Numbered from the stretch's first letter, positions 12,171 through 26,192 are shown. The stretch: DNA of 64,000 bases from Casuarius casuarius (GCA_003342895.1 PTFA01000020.1:7028651-7092650); one strand, 5' to 3'. Notes: generated from the letters alone by a model not told the origin. Made by a program: numbers and translations.

Positions 12171-15100
12171 CAGTGCTAATTTCATTCATGACCAAAAAAA
12201 CCCCCCAAAAACAAAAAAAACTCGTTAATGCAGTTCCAGTGGGAGATGGAAAATAATGTCAATAGCAATGTCTCTGCTGGTGCAAGTCTGGAACAGATTC
12301 AAACTACGCAGGAACAGCACTTATGACTCAATAAAATGAATATTTTCAGGCTTTTACTCAGTATGATTTCTAACTAGTACTTCATCCATATCTGTGTGCA
12401 AATATGAACGGAATAACTAAATCTGAGAATTAGCCTAAGTTACCAGATGAAGTCTCAGCTTGCATCAGGGCAACACGTACATTAGAGATTTACTCTACGT
12501 TTAACAATGAAATTACACCAAGTAACGTTTTCTGAAACCAGGCCTAACGTACATCTATGGAAATTCCTCCATCAGCGGACCACATCTAAAAAAATCTAAT
12601 AAAGCCTAACTGAATACAAGGCAGCCTGCTCATGGTTACATGATATATACTGCCTAGGAACTCGAACGCTGTGAAGCAGCTGAGCGCCGCACGCAGTTTG
12701 GAAGTGCTCACATCGGGTCTGGAGCACGCTGCACTCTCCCAGCTTTACGCCAGTGCCGCATTTTTGCTGTTTCCAAAGGAACCTGGATATGGAAAAAGGG
12801 GGGCAAGACAGGTGGGTCACTAAGCCCAAAGCGTGACTACGTATGTATAGTTCCAGATGCATGTGTAAGGAAACACATGTAAAAGCAGGTCTCTGACAGC
12901 TGTGTATCTTACATATATTGACATGTACGAAAAAGAGTGGAGATGTGCACATGACAAATGGGGAATTACAGCATAAATTGCTTTTGTCGTGCACCTTCTG
13001 GCCTTTTGCCTGTGCACTTGGACACTGAGCTATTACTGGCTGATTAACAGTTTCACCCTCCCAGCAAGTATGAGGCATCATCAAGGGTAACTGATGGAAG
13101 AGCGAGCTATAAATGTTTCCTCGGCATTTGTTTGGGCTGCGCTAGTTGGGAACAATAAAAGCATCTCATATTCATAATGATAATACATACATACCACATC
13201 AAATCATACCATCAAGCATTATCCTTCCATCCTGTTCTGTTATGTAAATGCAGAGATATGCACTAATATGTATTAATGGTATGTAACTATAATTAATCAT
13301 AATAGGATGTTCCTGACATAATATTGCTGTTGATAAAATACAATGAAAATTGTCTGGTCAAATTTTCAGTGTAGCTAGAACTGGCACCTCTGCTGTTCTT
13401 GGGGTGTACGTGTGGCTTTGCAGAGCTCGCTGAGTGCTGAACACTTTTAAAAAATCTCACTATTTCATTAAGTTCCTAGGAGAAAGCCGAGCTGTTGGGT
13501 CCTTTAAATGGGCAGCGTAATGAGTGAGAAGAGCGAAAGCACACCTACAAAGACTGAAGCGAAAATGATCTCGCTGACTTCAATAAGAACACACGTCTGG
13601 GCACTGTTCTCTCAAAAGATTATAAAGAAAAGGAAACAGGCAACACCTCCGTTCCTTCGAGCGCGTGCCATGGGATGGGAAAGCATCCAAATCCCTTTCG
13701 CATTGCTCAGGGACTGCTGGCCCTTAATAAAGCAAACCAGCACTGACAGAAACCCCCCAGCCGGTGAAGAACCGTAACAGGGCTATTGTTTCCGGGATGT
13801 GAAAGTTCTTTAAAGAAAAGAAAAAAAGGAAGGCAATATTTTGAGGGGATGACAAGAAAAGCAGGAATGTGAGTAGCACGCAGAAGGTGACTCAGAAACC
13901 ATTTTTCACTCTGTCTTCCAATAAAAGACGGCAGTGGTATCTAATGAAAACAGCAGGCGGTGGGCTCAAAAAAAGGCACAAGAAGGGGCTCTTTGTGCAC
14001 TGCTAAATCGCCTTGTGGGACTCCCTGCTGCAGGATCTGGAGGATGCCAGAAGCTTCTGTGGGTTTGAGAAGCGACAGGAGAAATGAGCAGGAGGAAAGT
14101 CCGCACTCTCTCCCGCTTCTCCACTGTGGGCCACAGTCAGAAAAAGGCCAGGTGGATTTTCGGTTTGACTCTGTACGTCTGCTCTTATGTTTTTAGTTTT
14201 ATTTACACACACATTTATTCCCATGTCAGTATTTCAGGACATTAATTGCAAGTCTGCTCATGGGTGACCAAGTACAAAAGAAGTCTAAACATAAAAGTAC
14301 AAAAAAAGCAAATCCCAAACTTGCCTGACCTGGGACAGCGCTAAGGTGAGAAGATACTTGCATTTGGCAGATTTTGTGACTAGCTTTCTTGAGGTGCACA
14401 AAATACTACAATACAATGCCTCAAATACAAGGCAGCAACAGTACTGCTATGTTTTTACATACACTTAGCTACACATAAGCAAACAACAACGCATCTGCAG
14501 CTGGCCTTAACATGAGTAAACTCTTACTACGTTGTACATACAAAACTAGTAATATAAGGCAACACACAGTATTTTCATCACATCTATTTTCATTGATATG
14601 ATGAACTCCCCGTACTCACGCTCACCATTAACTAGTCCTGCATTTNTGTCACAGAAAGAGAGAGAAAGACAGACTATCCCACTGTGCTCTTTATCCCCTA
14701 TCCCTGATTTGACAGCGTATGCCGGCTTAATGCAACTGATGAGATATAACCCGTTATTCTCATCTAAATATTACTTGCATTTTGAAAGGTCATGCAGCTG
14801 TTTCAGTTATACAATCTGTAGAATGATGCAGTGGGGCAGAAATAAAGACACAGCAGCAAATACCATCACTGCCAACAACACACGCGTGTCCCACACTCGT
14901 AGAAGATTCTCCTGGTTTTTGTGTCTTGATAAATGAAAATTGATGTAATGCTTTTCTCAAAGCAGACTGGGCCCACATGTTCAGCCATGTAGCCTGAGTG
15001 GCTCACTAGGAGTGGAGGCAGTTGTACTTGGAGGTTTTATGAATATAAAGATTAATGAATTTGTACAATTTGGGCATGCAAAGCATTTTTATCAGGCATA

Positions 15101-15838
15101 TTCCATTTAGAATAAGCAGTAAACCATATATAAGGGTTGTGTCAAAGTTTACTGAATGGGGCCCTTGGTAGCTAATGTAACATTTCTCCAACAAATCAAA
15201 GGTATTGTTCTATGCTCACATGAATATACAGTAGCCATTACCTTAAATTTAAAACTCACTGTGAGCAGCAAACACACTGTGGGGATATGAAGGCCATATT
15301 GTATCAGTGGAGTCTGCAGAGATTTTCTTCATATGGCTTTGCCCGGTTGAAATATATGTTGCAGTTGAAAGCTAAAGGGATTACTTTTGAATAGTCATCA
15401 CAAAGGTTGATTATATTCGTATATCATTTAGCTGGACCCTGCAGGCTATTATTCCATTAGCTATGCTGGCCCCGCACTGTCAAAAAGTTGATCATATAAT
15501 GTAAAAAGGTTACATGCTCTGTTAAGGTATATGAAGTAACTCAAAACAGTAATCTTTTAAGAGCACCACAGCTGTCTACCTGAAGTTAGATTGCATTTAA
15601 AATAATACCTGCAAAATGGAATAAATACAATAAACCTACTTCTGTTTCCCATTTTTCCTATTTTGAACGGGCCTTTTGCAATTTAAATAAGTTAATTGCA
15701 CCACGTAAGATATTTGCTATAGTGTATTTTTCCAACCTCAAATCCAAAGGACCATACTTCAAAACAGCTGGCTTTAAGCTAAACATTCACCAAAATTACA
15801 TTTCTGGCAAAAAAGATTTGCTGATTAGGTTTCTCTTG
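12171..15838. other. Intergenic DNA with enhancer-like AT-rich segments
   Basis: No exon recognised. About 13100-13390 and 15360-15720 are unique and rich in homeodomain/POU-type core words. One ambiguous base is at 14646. Confidence 0.5.
13100..13390. promoter_or_regulatory. Candidate enhancer with POU/homeodomain words
   Basis: Contains an octamer-like ATGTAAAT (13242-13249), ATTAAT near 13272, and ATAATTAAT (13289-13297), which equals the core of the POU4-class consensus. It is flanked by TAATCATAAT. Such 9-mers also occur by chance in AT-rich DNA (also at 24592-24600 and 35817-35825), so clustering, not the single word, is the argument. Confidence 0.3.
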
Positions 15839-15844
15839 CACACA

Positions 15845-15885
<41 letters not shown>

Positions 15886-15898
15886 ACACACACACACA
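15839..15898 (+). repeat. (CA)n microsatellite
   Basis: About 60 bases of CA units interrupted once by GCGCG near the start and once by GA near 15881. Likely length-polymorphic. Confidence 0.95.
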
Positions 15899-18800
15899 TT
15901 TTCTTTCACTGCTTAATAAAATGGATCTTCAGATAGTTCCATTATGTGGATGCCTTAATATTATTTTATGCTAAAACATGGACAGAACATTAGATTGAAA
16001 GCATCTTACCGCTCCACAAGGCAGAGCAATCATGGGCTATCCCTAGATAGCAAATGCTCCCATTGGGGAAACAATACAAACAACACAGGCTAATGAATCA
16101 CGGTAGTTATTAATCATAGGCATTTGTAAGAGCCACCTATAATAGAGATGAACTCTCAGCATTAGAAAGGTTAGAAGGTGGGACTGAGAAAAGGATGGGA
16201 GATTACCCAGTTGCATTTTAGAATAAGTTTATTGATGAGCATTTACTCCAGTACGGTTGCGCCTACGCTTGCTTTAGTCTTTGTGAACAGGCAGGAAAAG
16301 AGAAACAATTTAGTCAGCTTGGTCCGCTTAGCTTCCGGATTCTTGTAGGACAATTTGGAAAAAAAAAAAAATCACAGATCCGAGACCCTTAGGGCTTATG
16401 GCCTAGTTAGAAATGAGACAGTGCTTCTTTTATTAGACAAAGTTGTTTAATTTAGACTGTAGAAATGCTAGACTTGGTTCTCTTTTCAGTTTACCATATA
16501 TATTAGACAGGGCAATGAATGAATCTTTATGAGTACAAATGGGAGCCTTAAATGAACTACAGCAGGCGTATTGAACAGGTAGGTTTCTCCAAATAAAGGC
16601 TTTATAAGGTAAGTTTATGAATCAGAAGCAGAATTTATTTTATATGCTTTTTAAGAGTCCACTCAGACTATGGGACTGTAAGGAAAGGACAGTTTTTTTT
16701 CCTGGTTTGAATAGAAAGCTAACAGGAAAACAAATTTTTCCCTGCCTAATAAGGTCTGTTGTTTACCTATTCACATTCAGAGCCCTCAGACGAGTTAATC
16801 TTCCTCTCTCTCGCAGTTTGAGCATGGGTCAGACGCCTGTTCAGCAATGGCCACCTCTCTTGCTCTTTCATTCTTCCGCCTCGTTCATTGAGAAAATTAT
16901 ACACTGGTCTACGACAATACGGTATGGCAACATTTTTGCACAAACCATTTGTTGAATATCAGCTTTAAACAACAGCTCTGTCAGGTCAGATTGTTGACTA
17001 CAGATAGAAAAAAGAAATTTCTCAAGACCAAAATATGACATTGTGTCTTTTGTGTAGCTCGAAGTTAGGGATAAGTCACAAAAAATCTACACAGATTTTG
17101 GCAAGACAGAAAAACGAGCTTTGGAAAACACAGCCATCAGGATGATCTCTTTGAACATGGAAGAAACCTAAATAAAATAGTGGCCACTTATAGTTTTATG
17201 TTTACTATCATTAAATTTTACATGAAATCCAAACTATTATTGTAAAGTTTGAACACAGTATTTCGTCTCTGGTTACACTGCAACTGAAATTTGGGAGAAA
17301 TTAAGGAAAGAATGTTTCAGATTCAATTGTTTGAAACTTTCTCAGTGTAAAACAGTTTTCCAGCAACTCGAAGCAGGCTGAAAGGCTGCCCAACTGGTTA
17401 ATTAAGCTTTCTGCAGTGTGAAAGAGAAGTCCCAGAAAGCCCAAAGAAGGGTTTATTTTCTTTCACCCTCACCCAAATGTAGAATAAAGATCATAACTGG
17501 AACCTACCTGCACTCTCCTAAAGACAGAATAAGCCCATGGCAATTTCCTACGAGAATACTTTTGAGCAAACAGGCGGCTACTCTAGTGTGTGGTAGAAGC
17601 CAAACTGACCCTCTGCTACCCTGAGGATTTACTGAGAAGACAACATACAAGCAGCAAAAAAACACATTTACTACTACTGTTTCTGCTGAGGAGTTAGCCA
17701 CCACTAAAGACTGAGCCCAAAAGCTACCTAGCAATTCTTATGCAAAGGAATCCTTATCTGGCTCACAGAAACGGTATTTTATATTCCTGGAGAACTTCTG
17801 CCAGGATTTTTAAAGACATTCCTATATGCTTTTATAAAAATGTATATATTAATGATGTGCACAGACATTTTTAGCACACATCTTCAGAGGTATGAATAAA
17901 TCTAATCTTTTTGCAAAGGGCGAAGAAGCAGTAAGTGGACTGATGTTTTAGACAATATAATGATCATAGCAGAGGAAACATATTCACACTCAGTTTGTGT
18001 ATAGAATTACCACCGTGGCATTCATTTTACAGAAAGGTATATCAGATGCTGAAGAAAGTAGTAAAGTAAGTAAAATACAATAAATGTCAAATCACAGATT
18101 TCAGACACAGCAATGATTCTAACACCAGTTCATACCCAAGTCAATACACTGAAAAATTCTTGCTGTCTATCCTCCAAATCACTACAGCTCTTGTGCTGTA
18201 ACACTCCTAGATACTCTTGCTTGGGAACCTACTTTATGCATTTACTATGAACTTTCTTGCATGGCTACACATAACACCTTTAGTGCTTCACCCTTGACTC
18301 ATATAAAGGTACTGCCTTAAGTCTGGGCTTTTATAACAACTTCCTAACAATTAAAAAGACAGATAGAAGGACAGTTCTTAACTACGTATTTTAGACACAC
18401 CATCTTCTACCCAATGAGCAAAATACGTAACTAAACGGAGAAGCTCAGTATCTAAATCACTGGTAGTGTGTGATATTTATTACTGAATAAGCAGCTTGAT
18501 GCATCTTCAAAGGATCTGGCTGTTAAAGCGTGCTTAGTACCCCGTCTCTGAAATTCAGGTCCCTTTATGGTGTCCCAAAAGGAGGGAAAGCTGGAAAGTT
18601 CAGATTACTTAAACACTTCCTCTGGCTTAATTATATGCCATTAGCATACTGAGGTTCAAATATAGTAACAGACTGCTCTGATTAGAAATACCTGTGATTT
18701 TAGTTGTCTTTGCTTTCATCTCCGTGTTTTGACGAGTGCTGTATGAAATGTAACTAAGAGTTTCTTGTTCTGCAGATCTTATTCTTTATGTTCTTGTATT

Positions 18801-20194
18801 TGACTTTGCTGCTTTCTGGCCCCTAGTGCCCTACGTACTTTTCTGTAATTATACGTAAGAGTACTTTTTTCATGGTTAAGACTTCTGTATTTCAGCATCT
18901 CCAGTGACTACTCTGCCTGGTGGCTCACAAACTATTTAGCGTCTGAGGCCTCTATAAACTAGCTTTTTTGCCTGGGAAACTCTTCCAAGAGCTTAGCCAA
19001 AGGTATCTGAAGCCAGTGAAGCAGAGAAAATCCAGTGATGCATCTGCTACAAAAACAAGGATGCCAGTGAGAGTTTTTTCCTCTCTTATTGGACTTTAGC
19101 TCTACATCTTCTAACGCATCTTAGGCATGAGTGCATCCGCTCAGGCTAAGGAGATGTGAGGGAAGCATCTGGAAAATAATGTTCTTTTCAAAGCAGAGGC
19201 AGAGCCCCTTATGGAAGGAGTATCAATTTTCTTGTGGCTGAGGTCTTCTGGGGAAAATACCATCCTCTGTAGCAGCTAAAGTCCTCCTCTAAGACTGACG
19301 CACAGTGTTCCTACTCCTCTCTGAAAGAAGGGCTGACTACCTTCACAGCGCCAGAGGCCCGCCATGGGTACGGAGAGCTCAGCGAGTGTGCAGTATTCTG
19401 GAACAGGCTTATGAAGTTAAGGGCGGAAACAAATATATACTCGAATCATTCTTCCAAGAAACTTCCATTCTAGGAAAGATGCCCTCAGAAAGAGTGTTGC
19501 AGCAGCTGCTAATTGTGGAAGCTGCCCAGACAGAATAGTGTTGCTGGACAGCTGAAGAGGAGGGAAGGATTGTCCACCGCCTTTCTACTCCAGCCCAGAG
19601 GCTTTAGTGCCTACTTGTTAATTTTTTGAAGAAGAACCCTTCAGGCTTCCTCCCACGATACCCATAGATATCCATCGAGCTACCTCGTTGTCTTCACACT
19701 CTCTTCTGCTAAAAAGGCCAAACCAAACTTTTTTTGATAGTACTCAAGCAACTGTTATTGTGGCACTGCTTATTCTGCTGATCTCCTTGGCTGATTTTCC
19801 CAACGGAGTGAGATCAAGTCTAGTTCTCTTCACCAGGCATTGGGAAAAATAGTGTTGTTGGTTTCTCCCTCTTAGTTTTTGGATTTATGATCTTGTTCTT
19901 CCAGATGACACGTTAAGCATTGATGGGACAACTTAAAATGCCACTACTTGTCTTCTTCCCTCTTTATGGATAAGTAGAGAACTCCAGTTTTCAGGCCAGT
20001 CATCCAGTTCTTTTGATGAGAAATAGATTCACATGAAAAAAAGATTACACTGAAAAATGGAAATGGATTTTCTGTTTTATTAGCAGTCAGCATACGACTT
20101 GTTAGCTACTTTAGAAAGTTACAGAACTACAGAAATTTTTAAGAACATGTAAGTAGGAGCTGGAATTTAAAAATAAATGCTCTGGCCAGTCTGG
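15899..20194. other. Intergenic DNA, no gene seen
   Basis: AT-rich unique sequence with an A-run at about 16360-16371. I recognise no exon or mobile element in it. Confidence 0.5.
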
Positions 20195-20275
20195 GCCTGA
20201 TCCTCAAGTGGTTTAGTCAGTGCGGCTTCACTGAAGTCAGCATGGTTATGCCAGCTATGCCAAACTCTTTCAAAA
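20195..20275. repeat. Ancient fold-back repeat remnant
   Basis: The phrase GGGCCTGATCCTCAAGTGG followed by GGCTTCACTGAAGTCAGCAT resembles the same broad class of old sauropsid palindromic elements ('gatcctcagctggtgtaaatc...actgaagtcaatgg'). Assignment is from memory; the copy is diverged. Confidence 0.45.
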
Positions 20276-20345
20276 CAGGTCTTCTAAAAAATATCTGACT
20301 TCAACAATTTTAAATTCACTTTGAATTATGCAATATGAATCGCCT

Positions 20346-20347
<2 letters not shown>

Positions 20348-20376
<29 letters not shown>
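20348..20376. repeat. 29-base poly(T) run
   Basis: An uninterrupted T run on the plus strand, that is oligo(A) on the minus strand. It may be the tail of a minus-strand retrocopy ending here, or a simple homopolymer. I saw no target-site duplication. Confidence 0.9.
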
Positions 20377-23279
20377 GGCTCTAGGAATAGCATAGCTTCG
20401 AAACATCCACCAGGCAAATAAATATACTCATGGTGTTCCCCTGCCACTCCAGTCCTAGACTGGTGACAAGGGTGAGATGAGAACCACTGCAGAATAGTCT
20501 CAGCATGGCAGAGGCTTAACAAGGCTGCTGGGAAAAAGGACTTGGGCCTGAGGGAAGGAGAACAGAGACGGGCGATCTGATTCTTTAGGGCCCCTCTCCC
20601 AGTGACAATGCAAGAGGAGAAGAGGAAGGGGGATACTAGTTGCTGAAAGGTTTCATTGGCAGTCCGGTCCCTCACAGAGGCATTGGTGGAAGTGGGGGCA
20701 GACACCATTTCAGTTGCCGCTGCTGCCTTATCCTCTTTGCTCCATGATGGCAGTGTAGTTTGAAGTGCCCTCCTAAGAGGCTGTAAATCGTATGAGGTTA
20801 CCAGTTCAGAAATCAGGAAGGAATTTTTTCCCGTGGGGAAATACTAAGAGTGATTTTTATTTTTTAAACTATTCTCACAATCTGGGCGATCCGGTTCAAA
20901 ATTAACCTAAATTTGAAATTATCAAATTTTCCTCAGCAAGCAAACAAAGTAAATGAGGGACTTGAGATGATTTCGGCTATCTGAATCTACTACGGACCTG
21001 GAGACTCCTTGGCTGTACCATTAGCGCCTTCACGGGATGAAATGAGTGTCTTTTTGAGGTTGGATAAATCCCAAGGATTAGGCAGAAGATCTTGAGCAAT
21101 AGTAATTTCGTAATTTAACATCAGACCATATTCAAATGACCATTTGGTGCTTTGATAGAGAACCAGGTCTCCCCAACATAAAAAGTGAATAGACCTGCAA
21201 CTTCCCTCTTAAAATCTATGCTGGAGTCTATACGTTCCAACCAAACCATGTTCCAATCTCATCATGAAGCTCACGTGGTAAAACAGATAAAATTTCTTGC
21301 TATATATTAGAATATGCCAGCTCTGCTTGGAAGTTTGAGAGTCTTCTAGCCAAGCCTCATCCCAGCAGAAGGAATATTTCACAGGCATGAATCCTGAAAA
21401 CTGCCCTTCTTCCAATAGCAGAGCACCAGTTTGATCCTAGTGTGCAAATTCATTTATTAGACATAAAAACTAAAAACTGTCCTTTTGCCTTCCTCTAGGT
21501 TCTGTTTAGGTTGTACCTAATAATATATTATGAACCAGCTAAGAAGACTGTTTGCAGCATAAAGGAATAAAAACGCCAATTGTTCACAGTGACTTTGATC
21601 TCTGCATTTGTTTGTGCTGAACGCCACACACTGCGCGAGTGTAAAGCCAGGCCAGGGCACCCAGTAATAGGAACAACAGTCCCCTTTACGCGCCTCTTAA
21701 GCAATCACATAAATTCAGTAGGCACAAAGAGAGCAAGGTGAGTCGCACGCAAGCCTGGTAGGCAGACGGCTCCGAGTTAGCAAGCTGGGAAAGGTTTACT
21801 TGCCTGACTGCAAATCTCTCCGGTGAAGTGCTTGCTGTGGCTCTATTTAATTCTTAATCTTTGCTTCTCCGTTTAATTCCTGCCTGCTTTGGAGACCTGT
21901 TGTAATGCAGCAGTTAAAAAAATATTCACATGTACTGTTTGGCTTCCCCAAAGACCACTAACTTAACACGTAGGCCATGACAGCTGAGCTTGGACTCCTA
22001 AGAAACCTAATCCAGGGTTTCCATCATCTCAGTTGTTGCCTTTCTTTCATTACAGTTTGACTGAGCCCCTAATGGATTCAGCTTTATAAAGTCAAAAAAA
22101 GAGGAAAAGAAAGCAATTTATTCATGTTTCACTAGAGCTCACAGAAGACATGAAATTTCTCTAAAAATGCAAATTATTTTGTGCCACACAAGTGAGACTG
22201 GGCAGCTAAAGCTCTTAGAGGAATGCTCTTTCCCAGGGCTAATGTTTTTATACCCAGTGATTGAATAAATCGATCCCTTTGTTATCACATCCCTTTTACT
22301 CTCTTTTTTTTCTCCAGAAGAATGCAACCAAAGGTACTGAAGCACCCTTTCTAACTCTAAGAAAATTGATTATGCGTGTTAATTTTGCTTTTAATCCCAG
22401 ACATATCAAAATAAACACCATAAACATGTGTTGCAGAAATCAATATCTCTTAACCATCAAGTTGGTAAAAACAAGGATTTAGTAAGAATCCAAGATGTAA
22501 AAGACTAATGTACAAACTAAGCCCTTATTTATGTAATGTGCCTTTATACAAGCTCAATATAAACCTGAAAGAAACTATTTCAAGAGAGCAGAAATGGTTT
22601 ACTTGCACTGCATCAAAAATGACCCCATAAGACCTCCTTTACTGAGATGGCCCAGATATTTAATGTGAACATATGTTTTTAAAGGATTTCTTGTCTTATG
22701 TCCAGTCATTCTTGTTAATTCATGGGACAGCATACTGCAGATGTGCTCTTTTTATGTTACATAAAGCAAAAATTACATTTAACAAGTGTAAGGTTGGTCA
22801 TAAAAATAAATAAAAAATAGACTCTTAAAAGCTAGGAAATCACGAAGTGAAGCTATCAGTCATTCTTATTGAGAAGGGTGAGGACAATGTGAAATAAAAC
22901 TTGCACATCTACAAACAGACATTCCTAAAATGCCAGCACTTGGCTGTTATTTCACATTCTCTATAGGTTGCTTTCATCAGCACAGTATTTCTTCCTTTAG
23001 GGGAAGCTGCAATGTACTTTTTCATTAGATGCACTTTTTTAGTCACCGACTTCAATTTTAATAGTAATGAAATTAAATATTTTGAACTTACCCGCAAGTT
23101 TCTGTGCATGTGAAAGAATAGGAAACAAATTCACTATTAGCTTTTGAGCGTTTTACTTCTGATTCTTGAGATCCTTAACAGAAGTATTCATGAATGTAAC
23201 TGTTTAAGAGGCAATTAAAATGACTTTTACAACGATTAGTTTTCTAATAATAATCCAAGTCTATTGATCTGCGCACCTT

Positions 23280-23317
23280 ATTGGTATTTATACCAATTAT
23301 ACCAATATTATTGGTAT
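23280..23317. repeat. Cluster of four inverted ATTGGTAT/ATACCAAT words
   Basis: ATTGGTAT (23280-23287), ATACCAAT (23290-23297), ATACCAAT (23299-23306) and ATTGGTAT (23310-23317) can form two adjacent 8-bp hairpins with 2- and 3-base loops. Alternatively the outer and inner copies can pair. Confidence 0.9.
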
Positions 23318-25013
23318 TTAATTCCAAATGGTTTTACCCCTTCTTCATGGCAGAGGAAATATGCAATACTTCTTCAAAGAAGGACTATTCTCTTCAATTT
23401 TTGACTGACAGTAAAGATATCCATCCTGCATACACCATTTCTAGCCAAACTCTATTCTCTGTCAAACCTCCTCTGCTTTGGATGGCATAGACAAAGACTT
23501 ACTATAAGGAATTTCTCATCAGAAGCTACAATTACAGATTTGGTACAATATAAATTCAGGCCAAGACATGGAATCAAAGTGACTTTAGAGGCAGGGAGGT
23601 CAGATTTCTTTCTATCAACACACAGAAGGCAGACAGAGAAGCTGGTCTTTTGGACCACTCGTCATTGTTTGACGCTATCAAAAACTGCTGTCTCACCTCA
23701 ACAGGACGGATAAAGTCCATAATAAAGTGTAAGTCAACAGTGAGACTAACACAGTTTGCATCTTTCCCGAAAGTGGGCACCTGCAGATTAACCCAATGCC
23801 AGCACCAGCCCCGTCGCTTGCAAAGCTCCACAAGGATTAATCCTCCTTTTGGTCCTTGTGCACCGCCGCGAAGGGGAAGGATCGCATTAGACAGCATCCA
23901 CTGCCAGCAGCCTGCAAGCGACACGCACAGGTCAAGCAACTCGGATTGTCAGTCTGAAGCACAACCGAATGTCTTGTTTTGATGCGTTATTTATGATGTT
24001 ATTGATAATGTTATCTGATTCAGACCAGAATGACTACATCTGTGGAGACATCTGCACGCTAAGCTACATCATTTCTGAATTTTGGGCAGTCTTTCTTACT
24101 ATTCATTATTCTAGATGTCTCAGTGAAACTCAGGAAGGGGAATCATTCTGCAGTCTTCCAGGACATTGGTAGTTTTGAGATCACCAAGTCAAATCAGCCA
24201 AATTAAAAGGATATCCAAAAATTAAAGTCTTCTGAAATATACATCTTTTTGATATAATCAGATTCACACCATTGTTTGAAATGGTAAAAGAGCTTCATAA
24301 TTAACAGTAATATGGAAAGGCAAGTTTGCATGTCACAGGGAGCTATGTTTACAACCACTCAGTTCCCTGGAAGTTTAAATAATGCTGTAACAAGGCAGAA
24401 TATTTTATTATAGTTTATTCTGACATTCAATTCTATACACAAGCAAAAAGATTTACTAATAAATAATAACTACAGCTTCTGCCATTTTAAATGTACTTTT
24501 AGTAAGAAGCTTAAATTATGAAATGAGGGAGATTTATTTTGAGGAGTTCAGAATCTCCTTAGGGACAACTAAATTTATTAAAATAATGCTAATTAATTAT
24601 TTTATATATAGTATCTTTGCTAAGGAAATATCTATTCACCCAAATCAAAGGTAAACCAACATCTTAGCATGAGCTGCATCAATGCCAAATTAGTGGCTAA
24701 GGAGAGGACTGAATCCTGACTTTGTAAAACTTTATAAGTTTCTTCATTAACTACTGAGGGATTGGTAGTAAATGGTTATAATTTCAATAATCTGAGCCCA
24801 ATTTTTCCATTGGGGCAACTAAAACATGATAATTCCAATAAAACATTTTCTATACTGCAGGATATACTCTGGAAAACCTTAGGTTAAGGTTTTTACCTTG
24901 CACTCAAGCCACCAAGGCAATTTAAAATACTAAGAGTATATTTGTATTCCATCTATCCCTTGCTATGCTAAGACCACATTTCAAATTTCCTTCTAAAGCT
25001 GTTATTAAAAAAA

Positions 25014-25026
25014 GGGGGGGGGGGGG
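25014..25026 (+). repeat. 13-base poly(G) run
   Basis: An A7 run is followed by 13 consecutive G residues and further GGGGAGG. Such runs are frequent assembly and sequencing weak spots. Confidence 0.9.
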
Positions 25027-26149
25027 AAGGGGAGGAAAAACAAACTAACAAGGTCCTCAATAGTCTTAAAACAGACCATAAAGAAGCAAGTTAGTAGAAG
25101 GACTTCCCCTGTGGCTTCTTCAAAGCCAGAGCATCATCCTATTTCATAGCTGGAATAACAGGAGAAATGCTTCCAAAAGCCCTGACCACTCTTCATTATT
25201 ATCTGTACTACTTGTGGATGTTAGAGGCCAGAAGCCCAGGCCATGTAAAAGACCTGCTGTCTTATAAGATGACCTTGCTTTGGTAGGTTGAAGAGTGGGG
25301 GGAGGAGTGGACCAATCGATATGATCCTACTCCTTGAAAGCTGCAGAAGATTACTCTGCTGAACCCAAATTATTTGACTCTTATAGCTAAGAATTCATTC
25401 TGGTATAATTAAAGTACCTAAAAATTCTTACTTTCTCATCATCCAATCTCTTTTTCTTAAAATACCTGTACATTCTTTTTTTTGGTATTACTTACACTGA
25501 TCTTAATTTTTAAGAAAAATCCTAGGGATCTTGCAGCAAAAAGTGACCAATTTTTAAAACACCTCTTTTTTGTGTTATAACCCAAAGATAGTAAAGGACA
25601 AAAAATAAAGAGAGACACAATCTAGATAAAAAGTAAAGTTATCAAGTATGACTGGTGTGTCGTTTTATTAGAACAATTGCTGCTCTTCTAGTTGGTGCAG
25701 ATTAAGACAGCCCAAATGCTGTTCTACGCTAGCTCCCCTTAAAGACAGGAGAGCTCAGCATCTTGAACGTAGGGTAGCTATTAGGGGAACAACGAGCTAC
25801 TTCGAGAGACTGTCTCCCAAAACCAGAGACAGTCCGGTTGATGCCTTGACTGGCATCAAGAAGTGCCTGAGAACCTCATTTTTTTCAGTGAATGGCCTTG
25901 AATCAAAATCCTCTGAATTTTTAGCATCATAGACTAACTGTAGCATTCGCATGCAGTAATCTTGCTCATTAAGGTATTAAGTTCTATTTAACACAAGTCT
26001 CTCATGCTTTATTTTTAGGGTTTCTTCCAAACTTCACTCCTTTTAATTTCTGGCCGAAACCTACTAATGGGCCAGTTCATAAATATCTGTTCTTGTGTCA
26101 ATATTATCCTTCAATTTAAAAGAATAACTAACTTGGTGTTTACTCATCT

Positions 26150-26192
26150 CTGTGTGTGTGTGTGTGTGTATGTGTATGCATGCACACACATG
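26150..26192 (+). repeat. (TG)n/(CA)n compound microsatellite
   Basis: A TG tract passes through TATGTGTATGCATGCA into CACACA. It gives alternating purine-pyrimidine sequence with an inverted centre at GCATGC. Confidence 0.9.

Noticed and set aside
15839..15898. Regular array considered as CRISPR or satellite
   Set aside because: It is a dinucleotide microsatellite without spacers.
24592..24600. POU4-type ATTAATTAT word (also at 35817-35825)
   Set aside because: A 9-mer of A/T only is expected a few times by chance in 64 kb of AT-rich DNA; no clustering here.
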